Assembly (NCBI RefSeq): GCF_910594005.1
Contig: NC_057832.1
Span: forward strand, 97,475,152 to 97,539,151
Reading direction: 5' to 3'
Length of the DNA: 64,000 bases
Origin: Cervus elaphus
Taxonomy: Eukaryota; Chordata; Mammalia; Artiodactyla; Cervidae
In this document: one piece after another, positions 11,036 to 22,994 of the stretch
Layout of the letters: every line of letters begins with the position of its first letter
How positions within the stretch are numbered: position 1 is the stretch's first letter
Position numbers and translations under genes: made by a program
Notes under the pieces: model-generated
The model's input: only the letters and a program-made list of their open reading frames with translations
Told to the model about the DNA's origin: nothing
Databases searched by the model: none

Positions 11036-12595
11036 TAAAATGCCATTCATATAAAACAATAACACCCTCACATGAGTTTGATATCCGTTGGTTGTCAGGC
11101 AAACACTTTGTGCTATGTTCCTCATCATACTCATGGGTCACACTGGCCACTAAAGCACATTCTATCCCAAATATCATCAATGCCAAGACATTATTTTTGC
11201 AGACCCAGTGTCTGGGGTTGAGATGTACTCGTGGAATGTAGATTCTGCCCTTTGTCAAGTTAAATGCTTCACATGAGGTTGTATTCTCAATGTTGTTTCT
11301 TACTAGTGCCACATTCTATCCAGCTAAGCTGACCATACCAGGCTTGGCTAAGCAATAATTACAGCAGTGTGTATCATCCAGCACCTTCTAAGACTTAATG
11401 ATTTCACAAAAACAAAATTAAGTTTGAAAAAAAAATGCCCTCTTAGCCTCCAGGGAACTGATTGGGACAATGAGTGGCATCAGTTAACCCAAGATTCAGA
11501 GTGGAACAGGGCCTTTCTCTTACACCTGAAACATGGAGATAAGCCTGAAACTTTAAAAAAAAAAAAAAAAGTGCTTAAAACTGAAGGGAAAAATGAGCCT
11601 CTTCTTTTGTGGATTAAAATAGAACCTTTCCTCCTCCACCTTCAATTCTAACTCTTCATCCCAGTTATATCAGGGCAGAAGATATGTAGCATTTCTTCTT
11701 TTAATCTATTGCTTCATCTTTATTTTTAAAACAATCAATTTTGCCCAGGCTAACATGTTTGTAGTGTTTCCTCTTGCATGTTTCTGATTAGAGTCACCAC
11801 TCTAGTCTGACCCAGTTTTCTAAGCTGATTTTTCTCAGCCATGGAGCTGCAGGCTGAGTGACTTCACAGTTCATCTGCTTCCATTCCCGTATGCCATAGT
11901 CCCTGGTACCTTCTTGGCTGCATCTGCTGGGCACTTCTGGGCACTTTATAAAGTGGTCACTGCTGTTGCCTTTCTCTACCCCGGTCCCTGGAGAGTATAT
12001 GGGCCCAGGTCACACCGCTTAAGTGGTGGCAGACCTAAAACCAGACTGCAGGGTCTTTGGTTCACCATGTAGACAAGAGCCCTTGAACCTCTGCAAATCA
12101 AATAAGAAATTTAAAAAGAACTTCAATCGAAGCATTCTACTGGGTGGCCTCATTTAGGCACAGTCTTATTCTAGGACTCCTGGCTATATCATAATAACCC
12201 CTGGTAAAGGCTGGGCTGTCTTTTATGATTATCATTTGTACACCACCCCCCCCTCTTTTTTTGTCCTTCCTCTTCCTTTGAGAATGTTTTTGACTTTGTC
12301 CAGTTGAATAGCTTGCTGCTTGGCTGGTTGTCCTGGCTAAGAGCCCAGCCTAGAGCTAGTGCCCACCGTGTAATCACTGCAGATTACAAGATTGAAAAGG
12401 GGGCTTTGTATATCATTATTTGCTTGCCTGGCCAGTTGTCAGGTTATTTGTCTGCCTCTACCTTGAAACAAAGGCAATGATAATGAGGGACAGAGTTTTA
12501 CACATTTTAGTGTATTATCTCCACAGCAGGTTTTTACACAGGACTGTGATCCACGTTCAAGTTCTACCCATCCATCCAAACTCAGTCCATTTGCC
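11036..12595. other. Unique stretch with a 103-codon open frame of unknown meaning
   Basis: No repeat is recognised. On the minus strand a frame of 103 codons stays open at 11001-11312, mostly upstream (in its own direction) of the BovB fragment. I do not recognise the protein and see no promoter or splice framework. A16 and A9 runs lie near 11554 and 11428. The segment near 12000-12070 may hold a decayed MIR. Confidence 0.4.
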
Positions 12596-12599
12596 CCTG

Positions 12600-12860
12600 C
12601 TGCCCTGAGACTTCCCTCACCCCCTCTCTCCTGTTTCCTTCTCTGAAGGGGCATAGCACTTCTCACTTCTCCCATGACAGTTACTTCCAACCATGTATTA
12701 AAACAGTTCACATCATTTTGTGTCTCCCCTACTCACTCACAAGTTCCCTGAGAAGAGCCCGCTGGCCTGTTCCATCCATGAAGCCTTCTCAGGGCCCTGC
12801 ATGCCTCTGCCACGTGCCCGAAAACGCTGAGCCAAAGGGCACACAGCACAACCAGTGCAT
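12600..12860 (+). mobile_element. Possible L2 LINE 3' remnant
   Basis: Weak resemblance to the L2 3' end: TTCTCTGAAGGGGCATAGCA, the TACTCACTCACAAGTTCCCT block and GAAGCCTTCTCAGGGCCCTG. Very diverged, with approximate boundaries. Confidence 0.3.
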
Positions 12861-14255
12861 CTCTTCACCCCGAGCAGGAGCAGGTCTCCTGCTTCATCTT
12901 CTGGAACGAGGTCTTGCTATAACTAAAGCAGGCAAGTTAGAGCCCTTCCTAAGAATCACGTCTGTACTCTAGCAAGACAAGTTCACATGATTGTTTAAAT
13001 ACTTTTACACCCAGAAAAATAACAAACACGATAATGCTCAAATACAAAAGTGGTGGCAAAAGCTATAAACTCGAAAGTTTGTTAGATTTACAAATAATCA
13101 CTATTAAATATGAAAGTGGGATCTACCTAGAAACATTTCCTTTGAAAAGTTCCTCCACTCTTACATCAGATGGGGTAGAAATAGTTTCTTCTAAATATGT
13201 AGGATAAATGAAAACATGTCCTCTTCTTTAAAAGTGATTTATAATTAAAATGCATGTTGGCATATCTTTCCACAATACTTCTCCTCATCTGGATTGGAGT
13301 AAAAATTTGACAAAATGAGTAAAGCCTGTTGAAATCACAATTTTTTTTTTCTAGGTAGTAAAATTGACGAGGGTGATTTCTTTAAACCTGCAAAAAAAGT
13401 TTTAAGTTAAAAAACTACTTTCTGGATTGATTACTTAAGCAGACAAACCTCCAAACATCCACATTCCCAACTAAAGAGAACAGCATGGAGGTCCTTTGTT
13501 ACTATATTGAGAATGTGTCTATTTTTAAAAACACCAAATCTCCTGATAATGAAATAGTCATCATGTGGTCAAGATAACCACCCTGCAGACCTCAGTGCTA
13601 TTATTTTTTTTTTTAAATTCCACATGTCTTTTGTCCTTCCTTCCTTATATCATTTCCCCATTTCAGACTGTAAAAGTCGCTGGAGGGCTGAGACCATATT
13701 GCCAATAGTTCACTCTAATTGGAAGCAGTAGGTGCTTAAGTACTCATTACCTGACGGGGAGCATCACAATAACAAGCTCAGTTTGTAGGTCAGTGCTAAT
13801 AAGGCCAAGGTCCTGGGCCTGACATGGGTGAATGTTTGCTCTGCTTCGTGACAATAAGCCAAATGCCTCGGTCTGGTCAATGCCATTGCTCACCCAGTGT
13901 GTTATGGCGGGGTGGAGTGTGGACCATCAGAGGGGTGTGAATGAATGTTCTAGTTCAAGTTCCCAACACGAGCAACGCTGGGGAAGTACAATCAAACATG
14001 GTGAAACCCAGAAGGACCAGACTGTGGTCAAGGTCAGAAGCAGGCACGGTGGTTCTCACTTCCGTTTCTTTCTCTAACACACTTAAGTAGGAGCCACACT
14101 TTCATCAGGAACACAGACTCATGAGCACTGGCCATCAGACAGAGAGGGCACTCACTGGGCAGGTGAAGTGGGTGACTTCTATCATTTCGGGGGGCACATA
14201 TTTTGAAAAATGGACCCTGGTTGATAATGAAACCCAGCACTAAGTTGAAATTCAA
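12861..14255. other. Unique stretch, nothing recognised
   Basis: AT-rich with T-runs near 13340 and 13603. The 81-codon frame at 13832-14077 has no recognised relatives. Confidence 0.45.
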
Positions 14256-14261
14256 TCAAGT

Positions 14262-14402
14262 GGGGCAGTGCATATCAATGCCTTCAGGATCTTTTTAAAA
14301 TGCAGTTTCTGATTCAGTAGGTTGGGGAACCTGAGATTCCATGTTTCTAAATAAACTGGCAAGTGGTGCCAAGGCCGCTGGGCCCTTGAACCTCATTTCA
14401 AG
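14262..14402 (+). mobile_element. MER5A-type hAT-Charlie MITE remnant
   Basis: Contains GTTTCTGATTCAGTAGGTTG, followed by a degraded middle and a CTGGCAAGTGGTGCCAAGGC-type end, which are MER5A landmarks. It ends only a few bases before the mariner terminal repeat. Confidence 0.7.
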
Positions 14403-14405
14403 TAT

Positions 14406-15085
14406 TAAGTTGGTGCAAAAGTAATAGCGCTTTTGCACTACTGAACTTTGCCATTTGATATTGGAATACATTCTTAAATAAGCATGATTATGTTATACAT
14501 CATTTTAATATGCATTTCTCATTTTTTTTGTCAATGACTTATTACTGGCTGTGTATTTTATATTTATTTTAGACTATGGAAATGATGTTAGACAAAAACC
14601 AAATGCAAGTGGTTTCCTTATTTAAGTTCAAAATGGTTCTTAAAGCAGCAGAAACAACTCATAACATCAACACATTTGGCCCAGGAACTGCTAACAGATG
14701 TACAGTGCAGTGGTGGTTCAAGAAGTTTTACAAAAGAAATGAGCCTTGAAGATGAGGAGCATAGTGGCCAGTCATCAGATGTTGACAATGACCAATTGAA
14801 AGCTATCATTGAAGCTGAACCTCTTAAAAGTACATGAGAAGTTGCTGAAAAATTCAACGTTGACCATGCTATGGTCATTTGCCATTTGAAGCAAATTGAA
14901 AAGGTTAAATCACACTCAATAAGTGGGTGCCTTATGGGCTGACCGAAGATCAAAAAAGCCATTTTGAAATTTCATCCTCTCTCATTCTACATAACAAAAA
15001 CAAACCACTTCTCAGATTGTAATGTGGAACAAAAAGTAGATTTTATATGACAACTGGTGATGACCAGCTCAGTGGTTGGACTGAG
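14406..15085 (+). mobile_element. Mariner DNA transposon, 3'-truncated
   Basis: The 5' terminal inverted repeat is visible from 14406 (AAGTTGGTGCAAAAGTAATA), then about 140 bases of untranslated sequence, then a degraded transposase. It resembles the Hsmar1 / Mariner1_BT group. Homology stops near 15085, inside the catalytic half, and no matching 3' inverted repeat follows, so the copy is 3'-truncated and cannot move. Confidence 0.85.
14578..15083 (+). pseudogene. Mariner transposase remnant
   Basis: The frame begins ATGGAAATGATGTTAGACAA (MEMMLDKNQ). The N-terminal DNA-binding region follows: KAAETTHNIN, then CTVQWWFKKF with a GPGTAN-like turn. After a frameshift and stops come VDNDQLKAIIEAEPL, EVAEKFNVDHA and the linker text SVGALWADRRS in shifted frames. 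The second half, carrying the DD34D catalytic triad, is mostly missing: the remnant reaches the PAQWLD-like segment and ends. Usual mariner transposases are about 340 residues; roughly half survives. Confidence 0.8.
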
Positions 15086-17085
15086 GGTCCATTTGCATGG
15101 AACATAGTAGAATAGCTCTTTGGGTAATCCAGTGTGGAACCCTATCCATTTTTCCACTCTCTAGTTGAGGTCTCCTATGTGAAAGATGATAAGGCAGTTG
15201 AAATTAGGTTTACAGAATCATGTTCACAGAAGTGCCTCAAATGAAGGTGAGTCGTCCATGAGTTCAACGGAGAGTAAACAGATGGACAAATTTATCTTCA
15301 TACACAGATTGATTTAGATATTTGCCAAAAGAGCTTTTCCATTTTCTAAGGAAGGCATAACCCTAATATTTTCCTTTGTAAAGGACTCATTTTACCAGTG
15401 AGTTTGACAAAAGTTTAAATACTAAATGCCAAAGCTAAATATATACATTAATACTTTCTGTATCTTCCCAGATAGATCAACTGACCCCCTTCCTGGGCTA
15501 AATACAATCAGCATGCAAATAAAAGTGAGATCCTTAGGTTAGTTATTGTAGAGTTGTAAGTTATTGTAGAGTCCTCATCAGAATCACGAATGTAACTGTG
15601 GAGACTTTACAGTGATCCCTCAGCAGCATGACAGAGAAAGCTGATACAGACCTTCTTCTGACTCTGAACACATGGAAAGTTGGAGCAAATATAACCAAAA
15701 TAAATATTATAATGTAATTTTAACGTGAAGGAAAGATTGAAGATTCTCAGGAGTCATGAGCAAATAGGTAAGTCAAAGTCAGGATGTAAGTAGGAGCTGG
15801 GGCTCAAAATAACCCTAAAGGGGTATTACAAGAATATGGGCTCTGAAGGCCAGGACACCAGGCCTTGGATCTTGGCCCAGTGAGGAACCAGAACTGAACA
15901 CCTGGCCCCTGGGGCCTCCCAGGCCTTGAACAGAGGACAGGAAAACCCCACCCCTGCCCAGAGAGTCTGAAGCAAAGCCTAAGCTCTACCCTAAACAGAC
16001 TTCAATGATTAAGATGTTAAGGTAGTAATAAAAAGAAATTTGGAAGTGATATTTACCATTACCCATCTTAAATTCAAACTGTCCCAGGAAATAGAAAAAA
16101 GTTAACCAAATCTTTTGTGACCTTGCTACCCAAAGGATAACTCAACAAAGCTAACACATGCATTTGCCACATATGAGATTTTTTAAAGTAGAGAAAAGGT
16201 ACATCCATTCTAGCTAATATAACCTGCTGACTCATATCTAGACACACATATAACAATTCCAAGCCTCTAATATTAATATCATCATTAGGGCCTGACATCA
16301 AAACTTGCTCTGTTCTTCCCACACATTGTCCAGTTTCTTATTTAAAAAATATTTTATCTTCTATGAAGCAGGAGACCCCCTCAAGCAAGGCTCAAGAAGA
16401 ACTTTCAGCTTATGTTCTGGCATGGTATACCCTATGCTTTTACTTAGCCTTCATGAGCCTCCTTTAATAGATGCTGAGAAAAAAGATAACAAATTGCTCA
16501 TAAACATGTTCTCCATTTTGTAGTAGATTACAAGTCAATATAAGTATAAAGAGAAATGAAAAATTCTAACCTTTCAACAAGTTTGCTACAAACTGAGTCA
16601 ACCATGACCCAAAAGCACATGTTAGTACAATGTTACTCCATATCTTGATTTAGTGACACAGATCAAGTGGTTGGCAGAAGGGCACAAACCTAAGAATCCA
16701 CAGGCTACATCCTGATACCAACTAGTGCTATGAGTCAGACCAAGTCACTTAAACTTTCCAGGTCTGGATTTTTTTTTTCTTCCTTAATGAAATGAAGAGG
16801 TCGAATGATTTGTCTCTTAACTTTCTCCCAATCTGAACATTTCATGATCCTATGACAGTGTAACTGGCCCCGAGGCCTTCCTATCATAAAAGCAACCTTT
16901 TCATTCCACTTCAGTCTCTGAAGATTTTGATGTCCTTTCTCTTCAGTCCAAATCACTCACTTGAAAAACCTGAACTGAAATGAAGATTTCATTCATTCAA
17001 AAGTAAGCTGAAAAGTAGCTGCCATCAGAAGCTCCTTAATGCCTCACTGTGAAACTGACTGAACTGTAAATGTCCTCCAAGGAAG
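15086..17085. other. Unique stretch with a possible decayed MIR
   Basis: No gene recognised. Around 16720-16830 the order CAAGTCACTTAAACTTTCCA then TTAATGAAATGAAGAGG suggests a diverged MIR in + orientation. The rest holds no clear repeat. Confidence 0.4.
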
Positions 17086-17089
17086 AGGT

Positions 17090-17235
17090 GTTGACATTTA
17101 TGGCCAACTTCAGCTCATAGATGAGGAAACCAGGATTCTGTAATTTACCAAATTTACCAAATTACCTGTAATTTACCAAATACAGGTCCTGTAATTTACC
17201 AAATGCCATACAGCATTTGGGTGGGCAAGGTAAGT
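17090..17235 (-). mobile_element. MIR-like remnant with an internal triplication
   Basis: CTCATAGATGAGGAAACCAG and GCCATACAGCATTTGGGTGG read as a MIR in reverse orientation. Between them the 16-mer CTGTAATTTACCAAAT occurs three times (17138-17153, 17166-17181, 17189-17204), which is not part of MIR and indicates local duplication. Confidence 0.55.
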
Positions 17236-17261
17236 TCTCATTTATGCTTTATAATTCTTGA

Positions 17262-17762
17262 TCCATCCACAAATCCATTCAAGCAAGACTTACTGAACCT
17301 TTACTAGACACTGCTAGGCACTAGTACTAAGGAAACACAAAGTATTAAATACACAGAGTACTAAGACAAACTCATTGCCCTCAAAGAGATCAGAGTCTAG
17401 TGGAAGTGAAGAAAAAGGGGAGAATCACAAAACACTAAAACACTTGCCAAAGCAGAGGTATTTTGTGGGATCCTTTGAGAATCCAGAGAAAGGGCTGTTT
17501 TATTGTGCTTGAAGAGACATGGAAAATTTCATAGAGGAGGAGAAAACTGAGCTGAAAAATTAGAAGTCTGTAAGGCATGCAGGACATGGGGGGAAAGGCA
17601 GAGAGCACAGCACATGCAAAGACATTGAAAGCACACACATGTTTGTGTTTGAGAGACTAAGCAGTTGGATAAGCTTGAACCTAGGATACAGGTTAGGAAT
17701 GTAAGGAGACATGAAAGAAGAAAAAGGCAAGAATAAGTATTGCAAAAAAAAAAAAAAAAAAA
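17262..17762 (-). mobile_element. L2 LINE 3' end with A-run
   Basis: Reads as reverse-complement L2: ATCCATTCAAGCAAGACTTA, CACTGCTAGGCACTAGTACT, CTCAAAGAGATCAGAGTCTA, then CTGAGCTGAAAAATTAGAAG and GCACATGCAAAGACATTGAA. An A20 run at about 17743-17762 lies beyond it. T-rich antisense open frames here arise from this low-complexity end. Confidence 0.7.
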
Positions 17763-19525
17763 CTTTGACTTTTGCCTAGGAAATGAGGAATGAGCCACTA
17801 AAAGACCATCAACAGATATGGGACATAGTTATCCTTGCTTTCAACACACAGCATGCTCCTATAAAAGAGGGGACAAGAAAAGCCAGCTAATGATTTAGAG
17901 AAAAAATTGATTACCACAGAAATGAGAGCACTGGGAGGCTAACACATGTCTATTGCTCTTTCCACTAGTTTGTGCTGGATTTCATTCCCTCCAGCCTAAA
18001 AGTGTCATTCGTCACATAAACCCCGTTCCCCTAGGGAAGCCTTTGGAGAGGCTCAAGATTCCTGGAGGGACCAGGGTTAGGATCAGAGCCAACTGCTGCT
18101 CATAGCTGGATCAGTGAGTAAAGGCTGAACTGGTCCCAAGAGAACCAGGGCCCAAGGAGTCCAGAGACCCACAAGACTCAGTCACAGGTGGCACTGAAGT
18201 AGGCATCCACACATCTGGGTTACATCTCATCAGGTGCTTTACTAGTGTAGTAGTTTGTAACTTTCACAAGGTTATTCCATTTCTCCAAGACTCCAGGTCA
18301 TAGTAACACCTGCATTGGATCATGTATACATTAAACAAATGATGTACACGAGGCACTCGGCACTGATCTGTCACATGGAAAGCATTCTACAGTCCACAAT
18401 TGTGATTATTATCACTTAGCATCCTGCAGTCAAGCGCCTTGCCTATTCCTAAAGAAGTCTGGAACCTGGCAAATGGTTCACAAAACACTGTCCTCAAGGT
18501 CTCATCCCTTTTCTTCCCTCTAGAGATCTCAGAGAGAAAATATTGCATTTAAAGGGCCTCTCTTGGTTCCAAGTAGCAATTCTTACATTCTTAGGAAGCA
18601 TATTCATGCTAAGTTCCAAAAAGGATCAGATCTACTCTTGGAGTAGCTAATAACATTTTTAAAAATAATTTTATTCCTTCTACCACTGAGTAGACCCTCT
18701 TTCAAGAAGAACAAGGAATACTAGAACCAAAATATATGTTACAGGCTTATATTTCATATGAAAAAAATAGCATACTTACCTCTATCTTCCTATCTCACAG
18801 TAGTTCTGTTAGCTAAGAGTTGGGGTTAAGAATGTCCCTTTAGATGGGATCTTTAATGAATTTTCATCCACTCATTTCCTGCCTTCATGAATTAAAAAAT
18901 GAAAATAAAGCTAAATCTTTTACATTGCTGGAAATTTTCATAAGTCTCAGCACTGTATAAAAAGTTGGCAATATTAAGAGACCAGCAATAAATATTTCTT
19001 GCATAATGAAGCCAGAGGAACAAGGAAGGGAGAAGAGGAGACCTTTGGGGAGACTTTTGCCTAAATAATTCTTCAAAACTCTGAAACTTTACTGATGACT
19101 TTTACAAACTATAGTCATAATGGAAGTGCTTCCTAGAACTGCAACCTGATAGAGCATTTGGAGAACTTCTGTCAAGCATTTTAGATCAAAGCTGTGGGTT
19201 TAAAGTTGAGGTTAATTTCCTCACTTTGTAATGTCAGTACAGTGAAGATCACAAAAGTTTTCGAAGAAAGGGACTGATTAATTTAATTTAACTCTGTATT
19301 TTCGGGGTAAGTGGTTGGCAAATGTTATGTTCCCCAAAATATAGTTGATTGAATTGAGCACTCAGGTAAGTCAAACACCCAAACCAGCTGAGCTTGTTTT
19401 GGTTAGTTTGACAATCTGCTTTTTCAATTTTGTTTCACCTTGATTAGTCAGACCTTAGACTGAAATGAACAAATGATCTGGTTGAACCTTCTGGTAGGAA
19501 GAAAAATACTGTAGAAAAGTGGTCA
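17763..19525. other. Mostly unique stretch, possible MIR
   Basis: Around 18220-18375 the order CTAGTGTAGTAGTTTGTAAC, TTATTCCATTTCTCCAAGAC, GAGGCACTCGGCA hints at a MIR in + orientation. No gene recognised in the remainder. Confidence 0.4.
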
Positions 19526-19529
19526 TAAT

Positions 19530-19830
19530 AAAGTGGAGATAGGCTACAAGGATGTATTATACAATATTGGGAATATAACCAATACTTTGTAACAACTGTA
19601 AATAGAGTGTAAGCTTGAAAATGTATATTAATTTTTTTTAATTTTAAATGAATGATACAGGTATGTGGAAAATGATACCATTTTTGTTAAAATATACTTA
19701 TCTTGTCAAAAGATAAACACTGTGTACATAAGTACAAAAAATTATTTGGAAGGATTTATCCTAAGATAATAGCAGTGAGTTTCTCTGGTTAATAAAATTT
19801 GGAGTAATTTTTATTTTCTTTTTATGTGTC
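19530..19830 (+). mobile_element. L1-derived 3' UTR fragments
   Basis: The first 110 bases (GGCTACAAGGATGTATTATA, then TTGGGAATATAACCAATACT) match an old L1 3' UTR end. The next 190 bases (GGAAGGATTTATCCTAAGAT, then TGGAGTAATTTTTATTTTCT) match another old L1M-type 3' UTR motif. It could be one rearranged copy or two adjacent ones. Confidence 0.5.
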
Positions 19831-20285
19831 ATCTCCCTCTTTCTTTCTCTCCCCTATTCTTGTGCGCGCTCTCTCTCTCACACCCTGTTAGCATCTCTTC
19901 AATATAAAAACAGCTATTAATTACTGAAATATACCATGTATTCCCAACTATGTATATAAACTAAACCATCAAAAACTTCTGCTTAGAGTTATTAGTATAA
20001 CAAGTTAAAGCAATTGGCCACACAGTAATGATTGTCATCCCCAGTTTCTGGCTTACCATGTTCCTTACAATGCACTGTTTCCCATAGTTTAAGTTTAACC
20101 CTGTGAGGTAGACATTCTTATTATTCTACTTCTACAGATAAGAAAAACCAAGGATGCTACATAATTTGTCAAAATAGGTAGGTATGCTATTTTTTTTCAT
20201 ATGAAATAAAAGCCTGTAACATATATTTTAAAACTAATCAGTTGTAAAAGTCCAAAACTTTTGATGGTCCAAACCAATAATGGCA

Positions 20286-20481
20286 ATGTGTGTGTACGAT
20301 AGTTGCTCAGTCATGTGTGACTCCTTGTGACCCCATGGATGGTAGCCCACCTGGCTCCTCTATCCATGGAATTCTCCAGGCAGGAATACTGGAGTAGCCA
20401 TTCCCTTCTCCAGATCTTCCCAACCCAGGGATCGAACTCAAGTCTCCCGCATTTCAGGCAGATTCTTTTCCATCTGAGCCA
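20286..20481 (-). mobile_element. Bov-tA SINE, 5'-truncated
   Basis: Reverse-complement Bov-tA that lacks the first bases of the head (starts at GGCTCAGATGG). Exact 12-base target-site duplications CCAATAATGGCA lie at 20274-20285 and 20482-20493. A short internal deletion removes part of the text after GTAGCCATTCCC. Confidence 0.95.
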
Positions 20482-20794
20482 CCAATAATGGCAGAAACTG
20501 CTCTTATTCACCACACTAAGGTGTTAACAAAAAGTCACAGATATGTGCAAAAGCATCTTCAGTAGTGTTAAGCTACTAAATTTTGATAATTTACTTCTGC
20601 TTTGTCCCATCTGAATTGATATAAAGGCAGCAGCTACATTCACCAACTTCACCCAGTTTGCTCTATTTTTCAGTTTTTTCTTAAGCTTTCCACTCTGTCT
20701 TCTGGTTGTTTCATGTTAAACTTCCTTAGCCTGTTAACTGGTGTGCCTTTCTCCTAGGGAAAGGAATACATGAAGAAGATAGTGTCATATGGCT

Positions 20795-21195
20795 ATTCAA
20801 TGGATTACAGCACAGCTGTAAAATATATTAAGGACAATCACGAAAGACTTCATGAACTGATATGGAGTGATTTCCAAGACACAGTGTTAAGTGAAAAAAG
20901 CAAAGTGCAAAAGAATATCTAGAATATGACACTCTAAGGAAAAAATATTTACAAGAAAATACATGTGCAAGTGCCCACTTGTGCAAAGGAAATATGAGAA
21001 GGATTAAACTGAAATCAGAGAGACTGGTTATGTAAAGGGGGTAGATGGGAAAGAGCTGGAAAGAAGAGGGAATGGGTGTGAAGTAGCAGGGACAAGATGG
21101 AGTGACACCCCTTTGAGTATGTCTTTTGGTTAAGTTCTAGCTCGTAGAAGCATAGTTATGTTTCATATGTTCACATAACCCCCAAGCAATCAGTA
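20795..21195 (+). mobile_element. L1M-type LINE 3' UTR
   Basis: Landmarks: CTATTCAATGGATTACAGCA, CATGAACTGATATGGAGTGA, TTTCCAAGACACAGTGTTAA, AGTGAAAAAAGCAAAGTGCA and CATATGTTCACATAACC. This is the conserved 3' end of old mammalian L1M families. Non-coding. Confidence 0.7.
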
Positions 21196-21468
21196 ATTAA
21201 AACTATCTTTGAGGAATGAGGGTGGAAATACCAAAATGCAATACTAAACTAAATAAATGAATCTCACTCTATTACAAAGGAATCACACTGAAGGGATAGG
21301 GAATAATAAAACTAACTTAAATAATTGTGGAAAACAGTGTCTTGACTGGATAATGTAAAACTAAAGATAAAACTAAGTATATCAATGCTATAATTAAGTC
21401 AGTACATGTGTTTCTTATAGTAATATGGGTTACAATTGCGAAAGTACTTTATATGCATGCACATGACA

Positions 21469-21663
21469 GTGAAAGTGAAAGTTGCTCAGTTGTGTCTGAC
21501 TCTTTGTGTCCCCATGGACTATACAGTCCATGGAATTCTTCAGGCCAGAATACTGGAGTGGGTAGCCATTCCCTTCTCAAGGGGATCTTCCCAACCCAGG
21601 AATCCAACTGGGGTCTCCTGCATTGCAGGCAGATTCTTTACCAACTGAGCTATCAGGGAAGCC
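21469..21663 (-). mobile_element. Bov-tA SINE
   Basis: The reverse complement starts GGGCTTCCCTGATAGCTCAG. Flanks CATGCACATGACA (21456-21468) and CATGCACACACA (from 21664) look like a partly diverged target-site duplication. Confidence 0.93.
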
Positions 21664-21844
21664 CATGCACACACATAGAATTCAACAAATAAATAAATGT
21701 ATAATAGAAATTATATTGTATTATGCAGGTTAGTATCCTTGTGTATATTTCCCACCTCTGCCCACTGAGAAGGCTTAGAGCAATGACTTCCCAGTAGCAA
21801 AAAAGCACACCTACCATTAAGGTCACAGTTTCTAAACCCTATTC

Positions 21845-22990
21845 CCCAGCAAAAGAAAACTTGGAGAAGTGGTTGATTCTAGGATGAGGGTAGGGAAAAT
21901 ATAAATGAGCCTGGAATAATAGTGTGAAGCAAAAAGATGCTAAAAAACTTTTGTAAAAGATAGGGCTTATCAAGAGAACACAAGCACCAATCTGAAGAAG
22001 CTCCTAGAAAACCAAAATTGAAACAAGTTGAGTGAAAAAATTAAATAATACTATTTAATCTATTTATCCAATACAATATTTAATTTAATACTATTTATCC
22101 AATACAATATTGGATTATGACCCATAGAATCAAATAAATATCCATGAGTCCATACTTGTGGATATAAATGACCAATTATCTAGATAGACGGGAGAGAAAG
22201 GGGGCTCTTCTTTGCTATAGAATTACAATTAATAAATGTCAAAGGATAGGCAAGAATGGAAAATCACCATTAAGTAAATACCATAGTAATGACTGGTACA
22301 GAACTGAGATCCTCTGATATGCTAAAAACAGTGGATGAAAGTTTGAAGAGAAACAAGATTTTCAGTCTCAAAGCATTTCCTCCAAGATCTTTGTTAACAA
22401 CAAGGGAAAACATTGTAACTGTCAAATAAAGAAACCCAGCAGAAACTAAATTAACCAAGTGATCAAGGTCAACATTATACCAGTAATGAAACAATTTGAC
22501 ATCATGACTCACATGCTATGATGCATTCAGTAGGACACAACATTGTTTTTGTGGAATTCTTTCCAAAATTAGATACCTCAATCCAACATGGGAAAAGACC
22601 AGACACACCCAACTTGAGGGACACTTGGCAAAACAATTGCTCTATACGCTTCAAAAATGGCAAAGTCATAATGGTTAAAGAAGAACTGTTATAGACTTTA
22701 GGAGGCTATGGAGAAATAGCAAAATGTAATGTGGGATCCTGAAGGATCGATGTGGGATCCCAGAAAAAACAACAAAACATTAATCAAAAAATTGGTGATA
22801 TTAGCATATGGTCTTTAGTTACTAGCATTATACCAGTGTTAATTGCTTGGCTGTACTAACTGCACTATGGTTAAGTAAGAGTTTAACACTGAGGGAGTCT
22901 AGGGCAGGGATATATGGAAACTCTCTGTACTAGTTTTGCTACTTTTTTATACATCTATAATCAGTTCAAAATCAAAAGTGAAAAGTATTG
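21845..22990 (+). mobile_element. Old L1 (L1M/L1ME-type) 3' region
   Basis: The ordered motifs GACCAGACACACCCAACTTG, AGGGACACTTGGCAAAACAA, CTTCAAAAATGGCAAAGTCA, GTAATGTGGGATCCTGA and CAGTTCAAAATCAAAAGTG are those of ancient L1 3' ends. Upstream, CCAATCTGAAGAAGCTCCTA and ATAAATATCCATGAGTCCAT belong to the same element. A 21-base direct duplication lies at 22060-22080 and 22091-22111. Confidence 0.7.
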
Positions 22991-22994
22991 TGTT

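Noticed and set aside
17138..17204. CRISPR-like array
   Set aside because: Only three short copies with unequal spacing in a mammalian genome; explained by local duplication.
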